The notes beneath the pieces are model-generated. The model made no database searches. It was not told where the DNA came from and was given only the letters and a program-made list of their open reading frames with translations. This document shows, in pieces, positions 7,737-13,735 of a DNA stretch of 16,928 nucleotides. Numbering within the stretch: position 1 is the first letter of the stretch; every line of letters begins with the position of its first letter. Both the position numbers and the translations under genes were made by a program. Source of the stretch: JBNKFQ01 sp050289385 (GTDB taxonomy: Bacteria > Pseudomonadota > Gammaproteobacteria > Pseudomonadales > Porticoccaceae); contig JBNKFQ010000084.1 of NCBI GenBank assembly GCA_050289385.1, positions 1-16,928 on the forward strand. The letters run 5' to 3'.

Positions 7737-7902
7737 GTAACAGGTTTTGTGAAGATGTTAGTGAAAAGCGTGAAAAAGCCGTGTGGTTGCTGGTGTTGCA
7801 CCCATTCCAGTGCATACCAGACCGATGTCGGCCGTCCTGGGGACTCAATGTAGCGTCGGTACTGTTGAAGGCAAATCCTTCCCTTGTCTATCGTCTGTAC
7901 AT
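7706..7902 (-). ncRNA. Candidate small RNA of about 200 nt, family unidentified
   Basis: A promoter (TTGACA, 16-bp spacer, TATGCT) and a strong intrinsic terminator bracket about 200 bp with no plausible gene. The inferred 5' end is near 7902-7905. The predicted transcript contains several local hairpins: GAAGG/CCTTC with loop ATTTG near 7870, GTCC/GGAC near 7840, and a two-part stem CTGGT-TGCAC / GTGCA-ACCAG with loop TGGAATGG near 7800-7820. A pyrimidine-rich, apparently unstructured stretch precedes the terminator. Three or four GGA triplets are present, one in a loop. I could not match it to 6S RNA, SRP RNA, tmRNA or RNase P RNA. It could instead be an attenuated leader of the HNH gene, whose start lies 46 bp beyond the terminator. 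Confidence 0.6.
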
Positions 7903-7909
7903 AGTTAAA

Positions 7910-7937
7910 AGCATAACCTGAGACCTGACGCTGTCAA
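7910..7937 (-). promoter_or_regulatory. Sigma70-type promoter for the ~200-nt candidate small RNA
   Basis: On the minus strand TTGACA (7937-7932) is a perfect -35 box, followed after 16 bp by TATGCT (7915-7910), a good -10 box. Transcription would start near 7902-7905. No open reading frame begins downstream before the terminator at 7706-7736. Confidence 0.68.
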
Positions 7938-8033
7938 CCGGTTATATCACTCACATATACATTGATTATTATTACCAGAGAGTATGACAAACAGATTGCC
8001 AGCATGAAAGACAGGTATCGTATTCCACTGCCC

Positions 8034-8068
8034 AAAATAAAATCCCCCCTGACTTGCGTCAGGGGGGA
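8034..8068 (-). terminator. Intrinsic terminator of the Rsm-type RNA
   Basis: A perfect 11-bp stem pairs TCCCCCCTGAC (8043-8053) with GTCAGGGGGGA (8058-8068), loop TTGC on the plus strand. On the minus strand it is followed by TTTTATTTT (8042-8034). This orientation shows that a minus-strand transcript arrives from the right, away from xseB. Confidence 0.88.
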
Positions 8069-8190
8069 AAAGCAGTATAGCCACTCCAACCTTGGAGACA
8101 CCGTTCGCTTATGTCCATATCATCCGTGGAGGTACACATCCGTGTGACATCGCGTTCCGTGCGATTGCTAGTGTCCTGATTTCTCCGTTC
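8034..8190 (-). ncRNA. Candidate Rsm/Csr-family (CsrA-sequestering) small RNA
   Basis: A 125-155-nt minus-strand RNA ending at a strong terminator. It carries seven GGA triplets, five in the A-N-GGA form bound by CsrA/RsmA: AACGGAG (near 8185), CACGGAA (8157), CACGGATG (8140), CACGGATG (8124) and TATGGAC (8115); AGGAC (8175) and TTGGAG (8086) are less canonical. Several are displayed as in RsmY/RsmZ: ATCGC/GCGAT stem (8165-8149) with loop ACGGAAC, and CACA/TGTG (8146-8135) with loop CGGA, which matches the CsrA high-affinity ACARGGAUGU consensus at nearly every base. A GacA-box-like palindrome lies upstream. Such RNAs titrate the translational repressor CsrA/RsmA under GacS/GacA control. The 5' end is uncertain: GATAGC (about 8201-8196) as a -10 gives a start near 8190, while TAGCAA gives one near 8160. 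Confidence 0.78.
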
Positions 8191-8219
8191 GGGTGCTATC
8201 GGCAAAAGTCTGCTTTTTA

Positions 8220-8237
8220 TGTAGGATATATCTTACA
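8220..8237 (-). promoter_or_regulatory. GacA-box-like upstream activating site for the Rsm-type RNA
   Basis: On the minus strand the 18-base sequence TGTAAGATATATCCTACA matches the known GacA upstream activating sequence, two arms TGTAAG and CTTACA separated by six bases. The left arm is exact and the right arm differs at one base. Its centre lies about 40-70 bases upstream of the possible RNA starts, within the range expected for GacA-dependent rsm promoters. It also lies about 85 bp upstream of xseB on the other strand. Confidence 0.75.
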
Positions 8238-8263
8238 GTGGAACACCTGCGCCCTGACATGAA

Positions 8264-8292
8264 TTGACCCAACCCCTTTGCTCGGTTAGGGT
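8264..8292 (+). promoter_or_regulatory. Probable promoter of xseB-ispA
   Basis: TTGACC (8264-8269) is followed after 17 bp by TAGGGT (8287-8292). Transcription would begin near 8299, leaving a leader of about 23 bases with the GGAG ribosome site before the GTG at 8322. This also argues against translation from the TTG at 8292. Confidence 0.5.
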
Positions 8293-8321
8293 TGCAGCCT
8301 TTCCAACGGAGACCAACCACC

Positions 8322-8558
8322 GTGGCGACTCGAAAAAAATCTGTCGACTTCGAACAAAGGCTCAACGAACTCGAAACCCTGGTAAACGAGATGGAACAAG
8401 GCAAGATGAGTCTGGAAGAGTCTCTGAAAGCCTTTGAGCAAGGTATCAAGATAACCCGTGAGTGCCAAAAGGCTCTCCGGGACGCCGAGCAAAAGGTCGA
8501 GATACTGACCAAAGCAAACGGCGATTTGACGACGGAACCTTTCGAGCCCGAAGATTAA
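8322..8558 (+). CDS. xseB: Exodeoxyribonuclease VII small subunit
   Basis: The small helical subunit that associates with XseA to form exonuclease VII, which degrades single-stranded DNA from both ends. The 78-aa product is the usual size. The family pattern is clear: FEQRLNELETLVNEMEQGKMSLEESLKAFEQGIKITRECQKAL (residues 10-52), a helical hairpin, with an acidic tail. The GTG at 8322 gives the normal N-terminus (M-ATRKKSVDF) and is preceded by GGAG; an in-frame TTG at 8292 would add ten unrelated residues. The stop codon overlaps the ispA start in TAATG, so the two are translationally coupled. The large-subunit gene xseA is not in the window, as is normal for this gene order. Confidence 0.93.
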   Translation: MATRKKSVDFEQRLNELETLVNEMEQGKMSLEESLKAFEQGIKITRECQKALRDAEQKVEILTKANGDLTTEPFEPED

Positions 8559-9442
8559 TGGTTTATCCGCTAAAAGACTTCCAAACTCGCGTTTTGGACC
8601 GGGTTAACACTCGTCTGGAACAGTGCCTGCCGAAGGATTTCGGCCCGGCGCAGAAATTGACTGACGCCATGCATTACAGCGCAGTTGGCGGCAAAAGAGT
8701 GCGGCCACTGCTGGTGTACGCTGCGGCTGAAGCGGTAGGCGAAATCAACGATGACACAGACTTGATCGCCTGTGCTGTGGAATTGATCCATGCCTATTCC
8801 CTGATTCACGATGACCTGCCCGCCATGGACAATGATGACCTGCGTCGCGGCATACCAACCTGTCATATTGCCTATGACGAAGCCACCGCCATCCTCGCTG
8901 GCGATGCCTTGCAAACACTGGCTTTTGAGCAATTGACCCGACTTGAACAGGTACCGGCAAACACAGCCCTGTCAATGATTGCCGACCTTGCCACTGCCGC
9001 CGGTGCACAAGGTATGGTCGCGGGCCAGGCCATTGATCTGGCTGCGGTCAGCCAAACTCTGGAATTGCCGGCACTTGAGCAGATGCACCAATTGAAAACC
9101 GGGGCAATGATTCGAGTCAGCGTCAAACTTGGCGCATTGGCAGCAGGTGTAAATTACGAGCAACTGGCGGCTCTGGAACTCTACAGCGAGAACATTGGCC
9201 TGGCCTTTCAGGTACGGGACGATATTCTTGATGTCGAGGTTTGCACTGACGAACTGGGCAAGAACCAGGGCGCAGATGAGGCTCACAACAAGGCAACCTA
9301 CACTTCTCTGATGGGGTTGGAAGCCGCCAAAGCCAAAGCGTCCGAATTGCACAGGGCAAGCCTGAAAGCGCTGGAGGAATTCGATGAAAGAGCCGATCCG
9401 TTGCGCGCCATCGCCGACTTTATTGTGGAGAGGCGGTATTGA
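8558..9442 (+). CDS. ispA: Farnesyl diphosphate synthase (geranyltranstransferase)
   Basis: Cytoplasmic prenyltransferase of 294 aa that condenses isopentenyl diphosphate with dimethylallyl or geranyl diphosphate to make farnesyl diphosphate for quinones and undecaprenyl carriers. The first aspartate-rich motif is DDLPAMD at residues 85-91 within LIHDDLPAMDNDDLRRG, and the second is DDILD at 221-225 within FQVRDDILDVE. The GGKRVRP segment (44-50) binds diphosphate. The start ATG at 8558 overlaps the xseB stop; a longer open frame extends upstream but would overlap xseB extensively and adds non-family residues. dxs lies 202 bp downstream, with a heptamer inverted-repeat element in between. Confidence 0.95.
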   Translation: MVYPLKDFQTRVLDRVNTRLEQCLPKDFGPAQKLTDAMHYSAVGGKRVRPLLVYAAAEAVGEINDDTDLIACAVELIHAYSLIHDDLPAMDNDDLRRGIPTCHIAYDEATAILAGDALQTLAFEQLTRLEQVPANTALSMIADLATAAGAQGMVAGQAIDLAAVSQTLELPALEQMHQLKTGAMIRVSVKLGALAAGVNYEQLAALELYSENIGLAFQVRDDILDVEVCTDELGKNQGADEAHNKATYTSLMGLEAAKAKASELHRASLKALEEFDERADPLRAIADFIVERRY

Positions 9443-9446
9443 TTTG

Positions 9447-9570
9447 AGTTGGAAGTTGGAAGTTGGAAGTAAAAGAGCTGCGCTCGGTGCTGTGTGTGGG
9501 GGGGGATTTTTATAAGGCCGAGCTGAGCAATGGCCCGAATCATTTACTTCCAACTTCCAACTTCCGATTC
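9447..9570. repeat. Inverted heptamer element between ispA and dxs
   Basis: The left arm is three AGTTGGA units plus AGT (9447-9470). The right arm is ACTTCC, AACTTCC, AACTTCC and the start of another unit (9546-9570). Bases 9451-9470 and 9546-9565 are exact reverse complements over 20 bp, around a 75-bp interior. The interior holds a run of eight G (9498-9505) and a 25-bp core (9517-9541) matching the element at 6954-7098 at 21 of 25 positions. It begins four bases after the ispA stop. In mRNA the arms could fold into a stable stem, which may reduce read-through into dxs. Confidence 0.9.
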
Positions 9571-9644
9571 AATACAGCAGCTTGTCGTTGTCAATTAGTG
9601 TAAAATCATTGCCTTGATTGAAAGCAGGTCGCTGGTTCTCCATC

Positions 9645-11582
9645 ATGGCGAAAAAGTTTACTGACATTCCGCGGTCGAGGCCAATAACTCCATTGCTCGA
9701 CCAAATCGACTCTCCCGCTCAATTGCGGGAGCTGGACGAACAGCAACTGTTACAGTTAACCGATGAACTTCGTGCCTTTCTGCTATACAGCGTCGGCAAC
9801 ACCGGCGGTCACTTTGGCGCTGGCCTCGGCGTGGTAGAACTCACCATTGCCCTGCATTACACCTTTAACACCCCATACGACCGTCTGGTGTGGGATGTGG
9901 GCCATCAAACCTATCCCCACAAAATCCTTACCGGCCGCCGCGAGCAAATGCAAAGCATTCGCCAGAAAAATGGCCTGTCGGGCTTTCCAAAACGCAGTGA
10001 AAGCGAGTACGACACCTTTGGCGTTGGCCATTCCAGCACCTCAATCAGCGCTGCGCTTGGTATGGCACTGGGCGCTAAAATGGCTGGCGAAAAGCGCCGC
10101 ACCGTAGCAATTATTGGCGATGGCGCGATGACCGCCGGCATGGCATTTGAAGCACTTAACCACACTGCCCATACCGATGCTGAATTGCTGGTGGTACTCA
10201 ATGACAATAACATGTCGATCTCCCACAATGTGGGTGGATTGGCCACCTACTTTTCCAAAATCTGGGCAAGCCGTTTCTACAACGCGATTCGAGAGGGTGG
10301 CAAGAAAGTCCTCAAAACCATACCTTCTGCCGCCGCTTTTGTACGTCGTACCGAAGAACACATGAAAGGGATGGTAGCTCCGGGAACCCTGTTTGAAGAA
10401 CTCGGCTTTACCTATTTTGGACCTATCGACGGGCACGATCTGGCAGAGCTGATCCATACCATCAGAAATTTGCAGCATCTGAGCGGTCCAATTCTGCTGC
10501 ACACCATTACCCGCAAGGGCCAGGGGTTTGTGCCGGCAGAAGAAGACCCGGTGGGATATCACGCGTTGAGCAAAATTGAACCTGTGCCAAAGTCGCAATC
10601 TGCAGTCGGCCGGGCCGACCGCTCGCCCCCTCCCCGTTCAGCGCAAAAGTATCAACAAATATTTGGCGAATGGCTGTGTGACATGGCCGAAAAGGACTCG
10701 CGCCTGGTCGCTGTTACTCCGGCCATGTGTGAAGGCTCGGGCATGGTTGAATTTTCCCAACGCTTTCCGGACCGATACTACGATGTTGCAATTGCGGAGC
10801 AGCACGCTGTTACGCTGGCTGCCGGTCTGGCTTGCGAAGGTGTAAAACCGGTCGTTGCGATTTACTCCAGTTTTTTACAACGTGGCTACGATCAGCTAAT
10901 TCACGACGTGGCCCTGCAAAACCTGGATGTCACTTTCGGCATTGATCGCGCCGGTCTGGTGGGCGAAGACGGGGCCACCCACGCGGGCAGTTTTGATCTC
11001 AGCTACCTGCGATGTGTACCCAATATGGTGGTGGCGGCGCCATCGGATGAAAACGAATGCCGGCAGTTGTTGTATACAGCCTTTATTCATAACGGTCCTG
11101 CGGCTGTGCGTTATCCGCGTGGTACCGGTGTCTGTGCAGAGGTACAGCAACAAATGACTGCCCTGCCGATCGGCAAAGGGGTAGTGAGACGCAACGGTAA
11201 ACGTGTCGCCATTCTCAACTTTGGCACGTTATTGGAGCTGGCATTACAGGTGGCAGATATGTTAAACGCCACTATCGCTGACATGCGCTTTGTCAAACCT
11301 CTGGATGAGGCACTGATTACACAGCTGGCACTTGATCACGATTTGTTGGTCACCATTGAGGAAAACAGTATTCAGGGTGGCGCGGGAGCGGCTGTCTGCG
11401 AATACCTGGCCACCAGTGGTGTCGTATTGCCTGTTCTGAACCTCGGCTTGCCTGATATCTATGTGGACCACGCCAGCCACAATCAGCAGTTGGATTCTAT
11501 TGGTCTGAGTGCGGAAGGCATTCAAAATTCGATTGAAGAGCGCCTGAAACTGTTGGACGGCAAACAGTCAGCAGCATTTTAG
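9645..11582 (+). CDS. dxs: 1-deoxy-D-xylulose-5-phosphate synthase
   Basis: Thiamine-diphosphate enzyme of 645 aa that condenses pyruvate with glyceraldehyde 3-phosphate, the first step of the methylerythritol phosphate pathway. Motifs in order: GGHFGAGLGVVELT with the catalytic-region His56, DVGHQTYPHKILTGR, the TPP site GDGAMTAG (GDG at 158-160) with LNDNNMSIS about 26 residues on, GPIDGHD, then the pyrimidine domain AIAEQHAVTLAAGLA with the conserved Glu, and HDVALQNLDVTFGIDRAGLVGEDGATHAG. The length is close to the usual 620-645. I choose ATG 9645; an in-frame TTG at 9618 would add nine residues, and neither start has a strong ribosome site. ispA and dxs both serve isoprenoid supply. Confidence 0.95.
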   Translation: MAKKFTDIPRSRPITPLLDQIDSPAQLRELDEQQLLQLTDELRAFLLYSVGNTGGHFGAGLGVVELTIALHYTFNTPYDRLVWDVGHQTYPHKILTGRREQMQSIRQKNGLSGFPKRSESEYDTFGVGHSSTSISAALGMALGAKMAGEKRRTVAIIGDGAMTAGMAFEALNHTAHTDAELLVVLNDNNMSISHNVGGLATYFSKIWASRFYNAIREGGKKVLKTIPSAAAFVRRTEEHMKGMVAPGTLFEELGFTYFGPIDGHDLAELIHTIRNLQHLSGPILLHTITRKGQGFVPAEEDPVGYHALSKIEPVPKSQSAVGRADRSPPPRSAQKYQQIFGEWLCDMAEKDSRLVAVTPAMCEGSGMVEFSQRFPDRYYDVAIAEQHAVTLAAGLACEGVKPVVAIYSSFLQRGYDQLIHDVALQNLDVTFGIDRAGLVGEDGATHAGSFDLSYLRCVPNMVVAAPSDENECRQLLYTAFIHNGPAAVRYPRGTGVCAEVQQQMTALPIGKGVVRRNGKRVAILNFGTLLELALQVADMLNATIADMRFVKPLDEALITQLALDHDLLVTIEENSIQGGAGAAVCEYLATSGVVLPVLNLGLPDIYVDHASHNQQLDSIGLSAEGIQNSIEERLKLLDGKQSAAF

Positions 11583-11615
11583 GGTCAGACCAGCAGGAAT
11601 CCACCCCTGCCGCAG

Positions 11616-12104
11616 TTAGCCAGACAAAAACTCCACGTTTGGCATTTCCAGTTGCAGCAAATATTTCTTGGCCGCGATACCACCGCCAAAACCGGTGAGA
11701 CTGCCATTCGCACCGATCACCCGGTGACACGGAATAACAATCGGTAGCGGATTCCGTCCATTTGCGGCTCCCACCGCGCGCACTGCTGTCGGCCTTCCCA
11801 CCTGCTCCGCGATATCGCGATAGCTCCGGGTTTGCCCGTAGGGAATGGACTGCAATGCCGTGAGTACATCCAACTGAAAAGCCGTACCGTTGGGACAAAG
11901 AGGCAGATCAAACTCTGTTCTCTTACCGGCAAAATATTCTTTGAGCTGTTTTTTGACCCTGGCAAATGCACTGTCATCCCGCTGCCACTCGGCCCGGGGT
12001 TCTATGTGTCCCTTGCCTTCGGGAAAGCCGATCATTTCAAGCCCCGGGTCACTGCCAGCCAGCAACAACTCGCCTATCGGGCTGGAATAATATGTGTATT
12101 TCAT
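11616..12104 (-). CDS. ogt: Methylated-DNA--protein-cysteine S-methyltransferase
   Basis: Suicide repair protein of 162 aa that transfers alkyl groups from O6-alkylguanine (and O4-alkylthymine) to its own cysteine. The acceptor is Cys126 in PIVIPCHRVIG. The preceding helix-turn-helix region carries SYRDIAEQVGRPTAVRAVGAANGRNPL (residues 94-120), including the arginine finger, and GFGGG follows. I choose ATG 12104, with GAGG upstream; a longer frame begins inside the neighbouring gene and adds unrelated residues. It starts five bases after the stop of the Ada-AlkA fusion, so they form an operon. It is convergent with dxs, 33 bp away, with no clear terminator between them. Confidence 0.93.
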   Translation of the reverse strand: MKYTYYSSPIGELLLAGSDPGLEMIGFPEGKGHIEPRAEWQRDDSAFARVKKQLKEYFAGKRTEFDLPLCPNGTAFQLDVLTALQSIPYGQTRSYRDIAEQVGRPTAVRAVGAANGRNPLPIVIPCHRVIGANGSLTGFGGGIAAKKYLLQLEMPNVEFLSG

Positions 12105-12109
12105 TGGAT

Positions 12110-13546
12110 TTACCTCGTGATTTGAGCTGCAGCCTGCCAGAGATACATTCCCGCATAGGCGCGCCAGGGCCGCCACGCCACAGACCTTTGCAAAAGCTCA
12201 TCGGGACTGTTATCACCATAAAAATGCCTTGCCACTTTAAGCAATACCAGATCGGAATGTAAAAAAGCGTCGGGGTCAGACAGCACACGCATGGCAATAT
12301 AATTTGCCGTCCACTCACCGATACCCTTGAGCGATTGCAATTGCTCTTTAAGCAGGTCAGTTTCAACCCATCGCCCCAACTCGATGTCACCGCTATCAAC
12401 AGCTCGCGCCAGATTGATAATTGCCCGGGCACGAGACTGCGGCATCGGAAAGTCAGTCGGATTGGCTTTGGCCAGTACGGCTGGCTCGGGAAACGTTGTG
12501 CCAGCGTCGTGTTTCAAGCCATATCGTTTTGCAATCCGGCCCATGACGGTGGTCGCTCCCACAACCGAAATTTGCTGACCGACAATGGCTCGCACCGCAA
12601 TCTCAAATCCATCCCACGCGCCTGGAACCCTGATGCCGGGATTGTCCTTTACAAGCATTCGCAGTACCCGGTCTTGCGACAGGATATCGGAAATTTCTGT
12701 CGAATCTGCATTAATATCAAAGACAGTTCGAAGTTTTTCCACCAGTTGAAAAAGTGGCGCCGTAGAAGGCACATCCAGCTTGCATAACAGCGCGCGAGCA
12801 TTTTCGCAGCGGGAAACCTCTACCCGCCCAACCTCACCGTCTACACGAATATGGCGATACCAGGTGTTGTCCGCAACCCATTCCACTCCCGGCACCGCAC
12901 GCTTGCCAAGAAATTCAATGACAGCATTCCAGTTGTACGGTTCTCTGTAGGGCAATTGCAATGTAAAGGCACCACTGCTTGCCACTGTATTGTCCGATTT
13001 CAGTTCTGATGGCGGTCGTTTGTACACCTGCTGAAAGTGGTCATTAAATCGACGAACGCTGCCATAACCGGCGGCCATTGCCACATCCGTCATGGACAAA
13101 CGGGTTTCATCAATCAGTTTTTTGGCGAAGTGCAAGCGACGAGTTTGTGCAATGGCCTTGGGAGACGCCCCCAGGTGCTGGTGAAAGAGGCGGCTCAAAT
13201 GTCTGCTGGTAACGCCCAGGCGATCGGACAACGCACTGACCGAAGCCTGATCCAGCGCACCGTCGTGAATCAAACGCAAGGCTCGTGAAACCGTGGTGGA
13301 AGTGCCGCACCAGGCCGGTGTGCCCGGTGCCGACTCGGGGCGACAGCGCAAGCAAGGTCTGAAACCGGCCTCCGACGCCGCAGCGGCAGATTTGAAAAAA
13401 GTAACATTTTGTGACTTTGGCAACCGAACCGGGCAAACTGGCCGACAATAAATACCGGTTGTTCTTACGCCAATAAAAAAGCGTCCGTCAAACCGGGGGT
13501 CTCTGGCCTGTCTTGCCTGTTCGCACACCTTAGCGTCCAGTTCCAT
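12110..13546 (-). CDS. Ada-type sensor/AraC regulator fused to AlkA DNA-3-methyladenine glycosylase
   Basis: A 478-aa fusion. Residues 5-75 are the Ada zinc domain: Cys34 in TGIYCRPVCP corresponds to the Ada methylphosphotriester acceptor, with Cys38, Cys65 and Cys68 completing the zinc site. Residues 85-185 are an AraC-type double helix-turn-helix (LSDRLGVTSRHLSRLF; MAAGYGSVRRFNDHF). Residues 193-305 are the AlkA N-terminal domain. Residues 310-478 are the helix-hairpin-helix glycosylase: LKGIGEWTANYIAMR (about 406-420) and FLHSD with catalytic Asp432. It should sense methylated phosphates and excise 3-alkyladenine-type bases. It lacks the Ada C-terminal methyltransferase, which the adjacent ogt supplies. 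The start ATG at 13546 follows ACAGGTAA; a GTG one codon upstream is also possible. Confidence 0.92.
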   Translation of the reverse strand: MELDAKVCEQARQARDPRFDGRFFIGVRTTGIYCRPVCPVRLPKSQNVTFFKSAAAASEAGFRPCLRCRPESAPGTPAWCGTSTTVSRALRLIHDGALDQASVSALSDRLGVTSRHLSRLFHQHLGASPKAIAQTRRLHFAKKLIDETRLSMTDVAMAAGYGSVRRFNDHFQQVYKRPPSELKSDNTVASSGAFTLQLPYREPYNWNAVIEFLGKRAVPGVEWVADNTWYRHIRVDGEVGRVEVSRCENARALLCKLDVPSTAPLFQLVEKLRTVFDINADSTEISDILSQDRVLRMLVKDNPGIRVPGAWDGFEIAVRAIVGQQISVVGATTVMGRIAKRYGLKHDAGTTFPEPAVLAKANPTDFPMPQSRARAIINLARAVDSGDIELGRWVETDLLKEQLQSLKGIGEWTANYIAMRVLSDPDAFLHSDLVLLKVARHFYGDNSPDELLQRSVAWRPWRAYAGMYLWQAAAQITR

Positions 13547-13735
13547 CACTGATTACCTGTCTCGCGCTTTACCTGTCCAAATCATAATATTTCACGAGTT
13601 GGCAAAACGCTAGCCAGAATCGGACCTGGTGTTTCAGGTGATCAGAACACTTCGGCATGACTGCCGAGGTCAACCGACCACACCATGACGTGCCTCGAAC
13701 CCTTCAGAAATCCCTTGTGATTATTACGTTATACA
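13547..13735. other. Intergenic gap between the FtsX permease and Ada-AlkA genes
   Basis: About 190 bp contain the leader of the Ada-AlkA gene and the 3' end of the permease operon. Two small hairpins are visible: TCGGCA/TGCCGA (13652-13667, loop TGAC) and ACCTG/CAGGT (about 13624-13639). Neither has a T tract, so no terminator can be called. A TATGAT-like -10 exists on the minus strand near 13585 but without a good -35. Confidence 0.4.
13559..13570 (-). promoter_or_regulatory. Possible Ada operator (A-box-like) upstream of the Ada-AlkA gene
   Basis: The minus strand reads AAAGCGCG, one base from the Ada A-box AAAGCGCA known from E. coli ada. It is very close to the start codon (about 15-24 bases upstream), whereas a classical Ada site lies upstream of the -35 box. 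An 8-base match with one mismatch can occur by chance. Confidence 0.25.

Noticed and set aside
7706..7902. 6S RNA or another housekeeping RNA
   Set aside because: The 5' and 3' ends do not pair into a long closing stem, and no conserved blocks of 6S, SRP, tmRNA or RNase P RNA are visible.
8292..8321. TTG start giving an 88-aa XseB
   Set aside because: The TTG falls within the predicted -10 box; the downstream GTG has a ribosome site and gives the standard N-terminus.
8462..8557. Longer N-terminus for IspA
   Set aside because: It would overlap xseB by about 95 bases and adds residues foreign to the family; the ATG overlapping the xseB stop gives the standard start.
9582..9606. A promoter for dxs around TAAAAT at 9601
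   Set aside because: No acceptable -35 box lies at 16-18 bp spacing, so I did not call it.
13652..13667. TCGGCA/TGCCGA hairpin as terminator of the permease operon
   Set aside because: The stem is only six bp and has no following T tract on either strand.
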